Both the position numbers and the translations under genes were made by a program. 64,000 bases of DNA from Flavobacterium sp. 1 (GTDB lineage Bacteria > Bacteroidota > Bacteroidia > Flavobacteriales > Flavobacteriaceae). The DNA lies in contig NZ_PGER01000001.1 in the NCBI RefSeq assembly GCF_002797935.1, forward strand, positions 2,852,001 to 2,916,000, in the 5' to 3' direction. The notes under the pieces were generated by a model that was not told the origin of the DNA, did not search any database, and saw nothing but the letters and a program-made list of their open reading frames with translations. How positions within the stretch are numbered: position 1 is the stretch's first letter; every line of letters begins with the position of its first letter. This document shows positions 26,266-34,008 of this stretch, piece after piece.

Positions 26266-26892
26266 TTATTTTTCAGATGTGTTACGAATTTGGCTACGAA
26301 CACGGCTTAACGTTTCAAGATTAATGCCCAAAAAGGAGGCAATGTATTTTAACGGAATTCGGTTAGAAAGGTGTTTATATGTTTTTAAAAAATATTCATA
26401 CTTGATTTCAGCTTTACTTAGTCGTCCCACTAAAGCTCTGATTTCAGCCTGAGCATAGTGTACTTCGTAAAACCGTCGTGCTGTTATATTAAATTCCGGC
26501 TCAATATCGTACAAATATTGTAAGTCTGAATATTTCATCCCTAAAAGATCCGAATCTTCGATTGCTTCCATATTTTCTTCACTTGGTATTTGAAATATAA
26601 AACTATAAATAGACGCCACCAACTCATTTTCGACTGTAATCCAAGTGGTAATTTCCCTATTACAATCTTTCACGTAACCTCGAATTGCCCCTTTATTCAC
26701 AAAATAAATCATATCGCAAATCTCACCTGATTTATGCAATTTTTTACCTTTTCTTAACTTTATCGGGTAACTATTTTCGGTAAGGAATTTTTGAGAACCC
26801 TCACTGATAGGATAAACACTATTGAGAACGTATAAAAGTGTAGCGGCTTCTTCGGGAGTACTATGGCAAGGCTGTAAATTCAAATTATTCAT
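26266..26892 (-). CDS. Crp/Fnr family transcriptional regulator
   Basis: A 208-residue regulator. Residues about 40-130 form a cyclic-nucleotide-binding-like domain (RKGKKLHKSGEICDMIYFVNKG), and the C-terminus carries a winged-helix motif (YIASFLGINLETLSRVRSQI). It lacks the Cys cluster of oxygen-sensing Fnr, and I cannot assign an effector from sequence. Many short Bacteroidota members of this family sit alone, as here. It has its own promoter-like sequence 50 bp upstream, and its 3' end is duplicated and decayed at 26044-26145. The nearest genes are response regulator copies 2 and 3; no shared function is evident. Confidence 0.88.
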   Translation of the reverse strand: MNNLNLQPCHSTPEEAATLLYVLNSVYPISEGSQKFLTENSYPIKLRKGKKLHKSGEICDMIYFVNKGAIRGYVKDCNREITTWITVENELVASIYSFIFQIPSEENMEAIEDSDLLGMKYSDLQYLYDIEPEFNITARRFYEVHYAQAEIRALVGRLSKAEIKYEYFLKTYKHLSNRIPLKYIASFLGINLETLSRVRSQIRNTSEK

Positions 26893-26941
26893 AATCCGAT
26901 TAAAAAAAATCTATTGGTTTATTTGGGGCATTTTTATTAGG

Positions 26942-26974
26942 CAAATATAATTGTTCAGGATAAAGAAAAACAAA
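26942..26974 (-). promoter_or_regulatory. Promoter of the Crp/Fnr gene
   Basis: Minus strand has TTTG (26974-26971), 21 bp, then TATATTTG (26949-26942). This fits the Bacteroidota sigma pattern TTTG / TAnnTTTG and lies about 50 bp upstream of the ATG. The rest of 26893-27254 shows no gene. Confidence 0.55.
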
Positions 26975-27254
26975 ACCCAAAGAATATAGTTCAAAATAAA
27001 TAAAATGCAACTATCTCTATTCCAATACTTACAACTCTTGTAAATACTGTATTTCCTACTCTGAATTTGTAAACAAAAAGTAGAAAAAAAGTTAAGCTAG
27101 ATTTTTTTGTAACTAGTTAATTTAACTCATTGGTACAATTAATTTTTTAACAATATAAAACAAAGAAAACCTGTATTTTTATTTGCTTTTTTGACAAAAT
27201 CTAAATCTATTATTTCTTTCTTATTTGACTCTTGATGTTTCAAGCAGCTTGAAT

Positions 27255-27923
27255 TCACAGCAGTCCTATTATTTTAGCTTTACTAACCAAGTCTTTATCA
27301 CTGCCTTTGCTTTCTAAAAGCTGATCTTTTATGTTAGCTTTTCTTTTTTCTATAGCACTCATGGAAAGAGGAATGTAGTTTGGGAGATCAGTAGTTTTAA
27401 CTCCTTTAGAAATTAAGATTAATATCTCATTGTCATAAATATCCCAATTTATATTTTTTTTAAATATATCTCTTTGTGATTCTATGATTGCTTTACTTTG
27501 GTATATATTCCCATCTATTATTTTTTTGGAAATAGAAAGGAATGATTCAGAGGTTATATCATTTTTAGAAAAAAATCCTTCAGGTTTAATTTTTTTTATG
27601 ATTCTATCTACGGTTAAGGGTTCACTATGCATTGTAAGAATTATTATTTTACAATCTGTAAACTTTTCTCTAATGAGTAAAGCCAAATCTACACCATCAT
27701 TAATATTAAACTCTTTATAGGAAGGAAGACTAATATCTAATAAAGCTAAATTAATCTTTACTTGTTGTTTTAGATTTAAAAATATTTTGTTGTAGGCGTC
27801 TTCACAATTATGGCTCTTTATAAAATTTGGCTTTCTTTTTTGAAAATCAGTTTCTGATAATAGATTAATATAGCCGTCTACAATTATTGGAAGATCATCA
27901 ACAATCAAAATTTCATAATTCAT
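27255..27923 (-). CDS. Response regulator, REC + LuxR-type HTH (copy 3)
   Basis: A 222-residue paralogue, closer to copy 1 (95-763) than to copy 2. It has the intact acidic pair (IVDDLP), the acceptor Asp in LALLDISLP, the conserved Thr (IIILTM) and the same C-terminal helix-turn-helix (IPLSMSAIEKRKANIKDQ). The upstream region carries the element shared with copy 1. Position, strand and likeness suggest the adhesin region was built by duplicating this regulator. No kinase is adjacent. Whether the three copies bind the same DNA is unknown, but their near-identical recognition region suggests so. Confidence 0.85.
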   Translation of the reverse strand: MNYEILIVDDLPIIVDGYINLLSETDFQKRKPNFIKSHNCEDAYNKIFLNLKQQVKINLALLDISLPSYKEFNINDGVDLALLIREKFTDCKIIILTMHSEPLTVDRIIKKIKPEGFFSKNDITSESFLSISKKIIDGNIYQSKAIIESQRDIFKKNINWDIYDNEILILISKGVKTTDLPNYIPLSMSAIEKRKANIKDQLLESKGSDKDLVSKAKIIGLL

Positions 27924-28039
27924 ACTTTATAAAGTGGTTTATTGTTACTAAATTAAAAAAACAAGTTATTTCCAACTACTATACTGATATTCAATTATTA
28001 TAATAGTTGCAAAGTAATATTAAGTAAGGAAGTATGAAT

Positions 28040-28082
28040 AGGGATAAATCAGTAAAATTAAGGGGGCAAATTCGCAATCGAT
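28040..28082 (-). promoter_or_regulatory. Conserved element upstream of response regulator copy 3
   Basis: Aligns with 851-892: GGGATAAAT, then a G-tract 21 bp away, then AATTCGCAATC. It begins 117 bp upstream of the copy 3 start, against 88 bp for copy 1. The sequence between the gene and the element is much less alike than the element itself, which hints at constraint. Confidence 0.4.
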
Positions 28083-28115
28083 TTAAAAAAAAATAGGCAT
28101 AAAATAATAGTTGCG

Positions 28116-28188
28116 CTTTATATCAAAATAAGGGATGCTTTTTAGCTACACACGAAAAAGCACGCCGACTGACATTATTTTGATAAAG
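28116..28188. repeat. Nested palindrome (hairpin or MITE-like)
   Basis: TATCAAAATAA (28121-28131) is perfectly inverted at 28175-28185. With a 2-bp bulge the arms extend to CTTTA...AAAG. Inside, GCTTTTT (28137-28143) pairs with AAAAAGC (28155-28161). No coding capacity. It could be a small mobile element or a structured RNA; nothing in the sequence decides. Confidence 0.4.
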
Positions 28189-28193
28189 TAAAC

Positions 28194-28293
28194 AAAAGGC
28201 TGTAAGGTAAAACATTACAAATGAGAGCTATTCGGTTAGCCTTTTTGTACGCTGCATTATAAATGACGAAATTGGTTTCTATAACTTGTAATG
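28194..28293. other. Further inverted repeats in the gap before the LuxR-type regulator
   Basis: AAAAGGCT (28194-28201) is inverted as AGCCTTTT (28238-28245), followed by T, which looks like a terminator on the plus strand with no gene before it. CATTACAA (28213-28220) is inverted as TTGTAATG (28286-28293). The gap 27924-28510 thus holds several palindromes but no gene. It may mark the site of a lost gene. Confidence 0.3.
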
Positions 28294-28383
28294 CATCCAA
28301 CTTTTAAAAAATCTCAAAATTTTTATATTTCAACTAAGACATAAGCAATCAAGACAATACTATTAAATATTACAATACTTACT

Positions 28384-28391
28384 TACATTTG
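28384..28391 (+). promoter_or_regulatory. -7 element of the propeller/LuxR regulator gene
   Basis: TACATTTG fits TAnnTTTG, 120 bp upstream of the ATG at 28511. No TTTG is seen at -33. Confidence 0.35.
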
Positions 28392-28510
28392 TAGTTAATA
28401 TATTCAAATTTACACACTGATTAATCTTACTTAAAATAACTTTCCCAAAGAGTTGTTTTAAAATTACACCTCACAAAATCGTAAAAAAACAACCTACAAA
28501 AAATCACGAA

Positions 28511-31441
28511 ATGACAAGATTTACTATTAGAATTCTAATTCTATTAGCTTTATTTGTTACCTACACATTTAATGCTCAAATCAAAAAAATTGGAATTCCT
28601 TTTATAACAAATTATAGTCCAAAAACATACAAGGCTGCCTCTGAGAATTGTGATGCCATACAAAACTCTAATGGAATGATGCTTTTTGCTAATCATTTTG
28701 GCTTATTGCAATTTGATGGAACAAGATGGGACATAGTGGCGCAGCCTAAAAATAAAAGTATGGTTCGCTCTCTGGCAATTGATAAAAACAATAAAATTTA
28801 TATTGGAGCACAAGGAGAGTTAGGTTATGCTGTACAGCAATCAAATGGTCAATATTTATATAACTCTTTGATGAAATTAATTCCAAAAAATTCAAGAAAT
28901 TTCGGAGAAGTAATACATACAATTATTCGGGATAATGAAGTTGTTTTTTTTTCGAGAGAAAAAATATTTATCTATAAAAACAACAAAATCATAGTTTTAT
29001 ATTCTGAAACTAATTTTAATGACTTTTTCGAAGATAATAAAAATATATATGTTTCCGATAATAAGAAGGGACTGTTTATACTAAAAAATGACGCTCTTGA
29101 ACTAATGCCTGCAGGTTTAAAGTTTGCCGAAATGAAAATCAGAAAAATCTTTGAAATCAATAATGATTTAATACTACTGACACAAAAAAAAGGACTATAC
29201 ATCTATAAAAACAATCAATTAAAGCCTTTCAAAACTGAAGCAGATCATTTATTAAAACAAGGTCAAATTTCTGTCTGCATCAAAATATCGGGCGGATATT
29301 ATGCAATTGGAACACGTCAAAAAGGATTGGTAATTATTGACTATGATGGAAATCTAATTCAGCATATTAACAAGCAAAAAGGGTTACAGAATGATTATGT
29401 TACGAATCTTAAAATAGATAAAGAAAATAATCTGTGGGTTACATTAAAAGAAGGTATTGATCTTATTCAGATTTCTTCTCCTTTCTCAAGAATATTTGAT
29501 ACCACTAATTTTGAATCTAAAATACACAGTAGTCAAATTTATAAAAACAAACTTTATATAGCAACCGACAATGGAGTTTTTTGCTTAGACTGGGAAGCTT
29601 ATAAAAACAGAAAAGACGAAAATGTTCATTTTCAAAACATCTCTGGTATGTCTGAAAATGTATGGAATCTAGGTCTTTTCGACGATGTTCTTTTAGCATT
29701 TGAAAATAATGGAATATTTGAAATAAATGGGAATACTGCAAAACTATTAGCTAAAAATGATGGGTTTTGGAAAGGGACGCTTTTACCAAATCATCCAGAC
29801 TTATTGCTTGTTGGAGGGTATTCAGGTTTGTATTTATTAAAAAAAACAAATCATTCTTGGGTATATCAAAATAAAATTAAAGGGTTTGGTGAAAACTGCC
29901 GTGTAATTGAAATAGATAAGGATGAAAACATTTGGATCGCACATGGATATAAAGGAATTTATAAAATAAAGCTCAGCAAAAAGCTTGAAAGTGTAGCTAG
30001 AGTTCAGTTTTATGACAAAAAAAATGGCTTTCCATCCAGTATCTTCTTAAATACTTTCAAAATTAATAATCAAATACTATTTGGCACAACAAAAGGAGTT
30101 TATAAGCAAGACTCTTTTTCAAAAAAAATGATTCCCGAATCTTTCTTCAAAAAATATTTAGGAACCCAAAATCATATTCGTTTATTAAAATCAGATGACC
30201 AAAATAACATTTGGTATGTTTCAGGAGATAATACGGGAAAAATTATTAAAAAAAACAATGGTGCTTATGATGTCGAAGAGTTACCGTTCAAGAAATTAAG
30301 ATATTTTCAGATTCCCGGCTTCGAAAACATACAAACTACCAAAAACGGAGATGTTTTTTTTGGAACCCAAGAGGGCTTAATGCATTATGATCCTTCAATA
30401 AAAAAGAGCTATCAGTCAAAATTTAAGTCAATTATTTCTGAAGTTAAATGTATTTTTCCCAAAGACAGCTTGTTGTTTTCAAGCAGATTAGATGCACCCT
30501 CTATAAATACAAAATCATCTAATAAAGCAATTTATCCAAAATTACCCTTTTCAAATAATGCAATAAAATTTTCATTTTCATTATTATCTTATGATGATAT
30601 AGATGGCACAAAATATCAATATTGGCTGGAAGGTTTTGAGCCAAAATGGTCTGATTGGAGTCTACAAACAGAAAAAGAATACACAAACTTATCTGAAAAT
30701 GAATATGTTTTTCATGTAAGAGCAAAGAATATATACGACAATGTCAGTAACGAAACTATTTTTAAATTTGAAATCTTGCCTCCTTGGTACCGAACAAAAT
30801 GGTCCTACTTATTGTATTTATTACTTTTTGGAACAATGATATATACCATTATAAAATATCAGCAATATCTTGGAACTCGTGAACGCGAACAATTAATAAT
30901 CAATCAAAAAAAAGAACTTTTATTACATCGTGCCAAAGCAAATGAACAAAAATTAGCGTTAGAGCACAAAAATATGGCTATAATCTGTAAAAATTTGGAA
31001 GCAACAATTAATCTTAAGAATGCTAAGGTTGCTTCAAATACTGTAAATCTCATCCATTTAAATAAAATTTTATTATCTATAAAAGAACTCATAAGCCAAA
31101 TTGATAAAGAAAATGATTCGAATACTAATTTTAATATATTAACAAAAATAAACCGAATAATAGAACACGAACTGCAAGGTGATCAACAATGGAATGAATT
31201 TGAAGAAATTTTTAATCAACTCCATAGTAATTTTATACATCGTTTGAAAACAAGTTACCCTGAATTGACACCCCGTGATATGCGCTTGTGCGCCTACTTG
31301 CGAATGAATTTCAATACCAAAGAAATTGCACCACTTTTAGGTATTTCTATTAGAGGCGTTGAAGATACCCGATATCGCATTCGCAAAAAATTACAACTTT
31401 CATCAGAATCCAATATTACTGAATTTTTAATTAATTATTAA
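28511..31441 (+). CDS. Membrane-tethered propeller/Y_Y_Y regulator with LuxR-type HTH
   Basis: A 976-residue protein. A signal peptide or anchor (about 1-22) precedes two-component-regulator-type beta-propeller repeats (about 40-660), then a Y_Y_Y domain (about 670-755, YWLEGFEPKWSDW...YVFHVRAKN), one membrane span (about 762-785) and a cytoplasmic coiled coil (about 790-840). A C-terminal helix-turn-helix follows (about 915-976, LTPRDMRLCAYLRMNFNTKE and GISIRGVEDTRYRIRKKL). It has the sensor half of a hybrid kinase but no kinase or receiver domain, so it should pass a periplasmic ligand signal directly to DNA. Such proteins occur beside polysaccharide loci in Flavobacteria. It points toward the GH8 and GH64 genes, which it likely controls; that is inference from position. 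Confidence 0.85.
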   Translation: MTRFTIRILILLALFVTYTFNAQIKKIGIPFITNYSPKTYKAASENCDAIQNSNGMMLFANHFGLLQFDGTRWDIVAQPKNKSMVRSLAIDKNNKIYIGAQGELGYAVQQSNGQYLYNSLMKLIPKNSRNFGEVIHTIIRDNEVVFFSREKIFIYKNNKIIVLYSETNFNDFFEDNKNIYVSDNKKGLFILKNDALELMPAGLKFAEMKIRKIFEINNDLILLTQKKGLYIYKNNQLKPFKTEADHLLKQGQISVCIKISGGYYAIGTRQKGLVIIDYDGNLIQHINKQKGLQNDYVTNLKIDKENNLWVTLKEGIDLIQISSPFSRIFDTTNFESKIHSSQIYKNKLYIATDNGVFCLDWEAYKNRKDENVHFQNISGMSENVWNLGLFDDVLLAFENNGIFEINGNTAKLLAKNDGFWKGTLLPNHPDLLLVGGYSGLYLLKKTNHSWVYQNKIKGFGENCRVIEIDKDENIWIAHGYKGIYKIKLSKKLESVARVQFYDKKNGFPSSIFLNTFKINNQILFGTTKGVYKQDSFSKKMIPESFFKKYLGTQNHIRLLKSDDQNNIWYVSGDNTGKIIKKNNGAYDVEELPFKKLRYFQIPGFENIQTTKNGDVFFGTQEGLMHYDPSIKKSYQSKFKSIISEVKCIFPKDSLLFSSRLDAPSINTKSSNKAIYPKLPFSNNAIKFSFSLLSYDDIDGTKYQYWLEGFEPKWSDWSLQTEKEYTNLSENEYVFHVRAKNIYDNVSNETIFKFEILPPWYRTKWSYLLYLLLFGTMIYTIIKYQQYLGTREREQLIINQKKELLLHRAKANEQKLALEHKNMAIICKNLEATINLKNAKVASNTVNLIHLNKILLSIKELISQIDKENDSNTNFNILTKINRIIEHELQGDQQWNEFEEIFNQLHSNFIHRLKTSYPELTPRDMRLCAYLRMNFNTKEIAPLLGISIRGVEDTRYRIRKKLQLSSESNITEFLINY

Positions 31442-31460
31442 TTAAAAATTCAGTAATTAC

Positions 31461-31491
31461 CACGTAAAATCTTATACGTGAATATACGTGA
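31461..31491. promoter_or_regulatory. Cluster of three TACGTG half-sites
   Basis: CACGTA at 31461-31466 (inverted), then ATACGTGA at 31474-31481 and 31484-31491, the last two exactly 10 bp apart. It begins 20 bp after the regulator stop and about 375-400 bp before GH8. It may be an operator, or a hairpin ending the regulator transcript (CACGTA pairs with TACGTG). Confidence 0.35.
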
Positions 31492-31725
31492 TTTACAAAA
31501 TTTAACCCTAATTTACTTATTCACCGTAATCAAACCGTAGTTCAAAATTTGAGTTTTATATACTTTGGATGCTAATATTGTCGATTATTAACAAAACTGT
31601 TAGTGATTATAAATAGGGTCTATCATCTAATTTAAAAAACAAAAATTATGAAACAAAAAAGAAATCTTGAACTTGATTATTGCAAAAGCGCAATTAATTG
31701 TAACTAACTTATTACGAATTTACAC

Positions 31726-31738
31726 GCATTGTAAATGC
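31726..31738. promoter_or_regulatory. Palindrome GCATTGTAAATGC upstream of GH8
   Basis: Perfect 5-bp arms around GTA, centred about 133 bp before the GH8 ATG. The 11-base core CATTGTAAATG recurs in ACATTGTAAATGT about 143 bp before the SusC gene (50993-51005), and ATTGTAAATGC recurs before DUF2264. Candidate operator shared by the locus. The rest of 31442-31864 holds no convincing gene. Confidence 0.45.
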
Positions 31739-31864
31739 ATAATTTACTACAATCACTATAATACTTATCAAATAATTACTAGAAATGACAAAATAATAAC
31801 ATAAAAAAAGGATTCATTTAGCTGTCTTTTTAATTTAAATACATTCAAAAAAATAAATATAATT

Positions 31865-33745
31865 ATGCGAAAATTTAATACAAATATTAAAATTATACTC
31901 TTAATTCTGTTTGTTGCAAATAGTTTAACTACCAATGCACAGACACAACCTTTTCCTGCTAACAAGACTTATTCACAAGGACTTATGCCAAGTAATAGAA
32001 ATAGTCAAGATGCTATTAACAATTATAATATATGGAAGACAAACTTTTTAGAACAATGCGCGAATGGTCGATATAGAGTAAAGTTTGATGATTCAAGCAA
32101 AACAGTATCTGAAGGAATAGCCTACGGAATGCTTCTTACGGTTTATAGTGGTGAGAGATCGATTTTTGATGGTCTTTGGAACTACTATAAAGATAACAGA
32201 GATGCAGCTGGTCTAATGAATTGGAAAATTAACGGATGCAATGGTGGAGCTGCAGGTACTGGAGGTGCTGCAGATTCAGAAGTTGATGCGGCCATGGCTC
32301 TTATAATAGCAGATTACCAATGGGGTTCCATGGGTTCAATAAATTATAGTACTGATGCAAAAACATTAATTAATGCCATTAAAATTAATGAAGTGGAACA
32401 GGGAACATTTGTTCTTAAACCTGGAGAATTTGGAGGCAGTTCAATTACAAATCCATCTTATTTTGCTCCAGCTTATTTTAGAAAATTTGCATCTTTCACT
32501 AATGATTCTTTTTGGAATGATGTAGCTGCAAAATGTTATCAAATAATCAATAATAATCTGTCTGTCAACGGAGCTGCTGGAGGATTAGTTTCAGACTGGT
32601 GTACTGCTTCCGGGGCTTATTCCAGCCAAGCTAGTGGTTATGCAAATGGAGGAACCAAATATTCTTATGATGCCGCACGCACTCCTTGGAGAATAGCTGT
32701 TGATTATGTTTGGTATGGCAATACTGAAGCCAAAAATTATTCAAAAAAATCATCCGAATTTGTTAGAATAAACTTAGGCGGTTCACAAAATATCGTAGAC
32801 GGATATAACCAGAATGGTTCAAAATCAAGTCAATATCATAATTCAACCTTTGTTGGGGCTTTTGCAGCAGCTGCTATGGGAGGTGATAACCAGACGCATT
32901 TAAATAATTCGTATTCTGACTTAGTAGCCATAAACGAACCGTACTCCTACTACAATCAAACACTGAAAACACTTTATTTATTTCTATTAAGCGGAAACTT
33001 TTATTTGCCAGACGGCCCTGTTATCAATCCGCCAAGCAGTACAATTATTAATGGAACGGTTTATAAGATTATTGGGAAACAAAGCGGAAAAAGTGTTGAT
33101 GTTACTGATGTTTCAAAAAACAATGGAGCAAATGTGCAACAATGGAGTTACGGTGGTGGTGAAAATCAAAAATGGAAAGCGGAAAGTATTGGTGATGGGT
33201 ACTGGAAATTAATAAATAATAACAGCGGAAAGTGTCTTGAGGTTAGTGCTTATTCCAACGCTGATGGAGGCAATATACAACAATGGGATTATACGAACCA
33301 TGCATACCAACAATGGAAAATCGAAGCTACAGGAGATGGTTCTTACAAACTAATTAATAGAGGAAGCGGAAAATCGATGGATGCTGCTGGAAGCAATGAT
33401 GGATCAAATATACAACAATGGTCTTATGGCGGCGGTGATAATCAAAAGTGGTTTTTTGATAGTGTAAATACTCTTGTCAGTAAAAGTACTCTTAAAACTG
33501 AGAACTCAGAAAGTATAGTTGGAAAATTGTTTCCGAATCCAACTTCTGGAATAGCATCACTGGATGTAAGTGAAAATACCACTGTAAAAGTGTTTGATTT
33601 AGCAGGTACAATTGTTTGGCAAAAATCATTTGTTATAGCTGAAAGAGCCAACTTAGACTTAAACCACTTGAAAGCAGGTATTTATATCGTAAAAATGATC
33701 AAAAATGGTACTATTGATTCTCAAAAATTAGTTATCCAAAAATAA
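31865..33745 (+). CDS. Secreted GH8 glycosidase with ricin-type module, T9SS type A
   Basis: A 626-residue enzyme. A signal peptide (about 1-25, TNAQ) precedes a GH8 catalytic domain (about 30-385). Visible family residues are the acid Glu83 in VSEGIAYGM, Asp residues in AADSEVD (137-141), and Asp269 in SYDAARTPWR, which matches the usual catalytic base of the GH8a group. A ricin-type beta-trefoil with three QQW repeats follows (about 395-532), then a T9SS type A sorting domain (about 552-626, LFPNPTSG ... GIYIVKM). GH8 members cut beta-1,4-linked glucans, mixed-linkage glucan, xylan or chitosan; the sequence alone does not settle which. Its neighbour GH64 and the beta-1,3-glucan enzymes opposite suggest a glucan of plant, algal or fungal walls. 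Confidence 0.88.
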   Translation: MRKFNTNIKIILLILFVANSLTTNAQTQPFPANKTYSQGLMPSNRNSQDAINNYNIWKTNFLEQCANGRYRVKFDDSSKTVSEGIAYGMLLTVYSGERSIFDGLWNYYKDNRDAAGLMNWKINGCNGGAAGTGGAADSEVDAAMALIIADYQWGSMGSINYSTDAKTLINAIKINEVEQGTFVLKPGEFGGSSITNPSYFAPAYFRKFASFTNDSFWNDVAAKCYQIINNNLSVNGAAGGLVSDWCTASGAYSSQASGYANGGTKYSYDAARTPWRIAVDYVWYGNTEAKNYSKKSSEFVRINLGGSQNIVDGYNQNGSKSSQYHNSTFVGAFAAAAMGGDNQTHLNNSYSDLVAINEPYSYYNQTLKTLYLFLLSGNFYLPDGPVINPPSSTIINGTVYKIIGKQSGKSVDVTDVSKNNGANVQQWSYGGGENQKWKAESIGDGYWKLINNNSGKCLEVSAYSNADGGNIQQWDYTNHAYQQWKIEATGDGSYKLINRGSGKSMDAAGSNDGSNIQQWSYGGGDNQKWFFDSVNTLVSKSTLKTENSESIVGKLFPNPTSGIASLDVSENTTVKVFDLAGTIVWQKSFVIAERANLDLNHLKAGIYIVKMIKNGTIDSQKLVIQK

Positions 33746-34008
33746 ATTTAGTCTCAATGTCTATAAAAAACAGGAGACTATTTTCAATAATTATAAATTG
33801 CTGTGTTTTAGAAAAGAAATAGAACCTGAATAATTGCTTTGAATTAAAGATAGAATAAAATCCATTTAAAAATTCGGGGAAGAGCAAAACAAGTTCTTTT
33901 AAAGCAACTGCCAAATAAAGGAAATACCCTTGTTTTTTTATAATTAGCTTCAAATAAAAAAAACTTAACCTACGGTTCAACCAAATTTGGATCATTATAA
34001 ATAAAATT

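Noticed and set aside
28194..28246. Rho-independent terminator
   Set aside because: The stem is only 8 bp with a 36-nt loop, and no plus-strand gene ends before it; kept only as an unexplained inverted repeat.
31648..31707. 19-codon frame MKQKRNLELDYCKSAINCN before GH8
   Set aside because: Short, not recognised and without clear ribosome-binding signal; could be a leader peptide but nothing supports it beyond the ATG.
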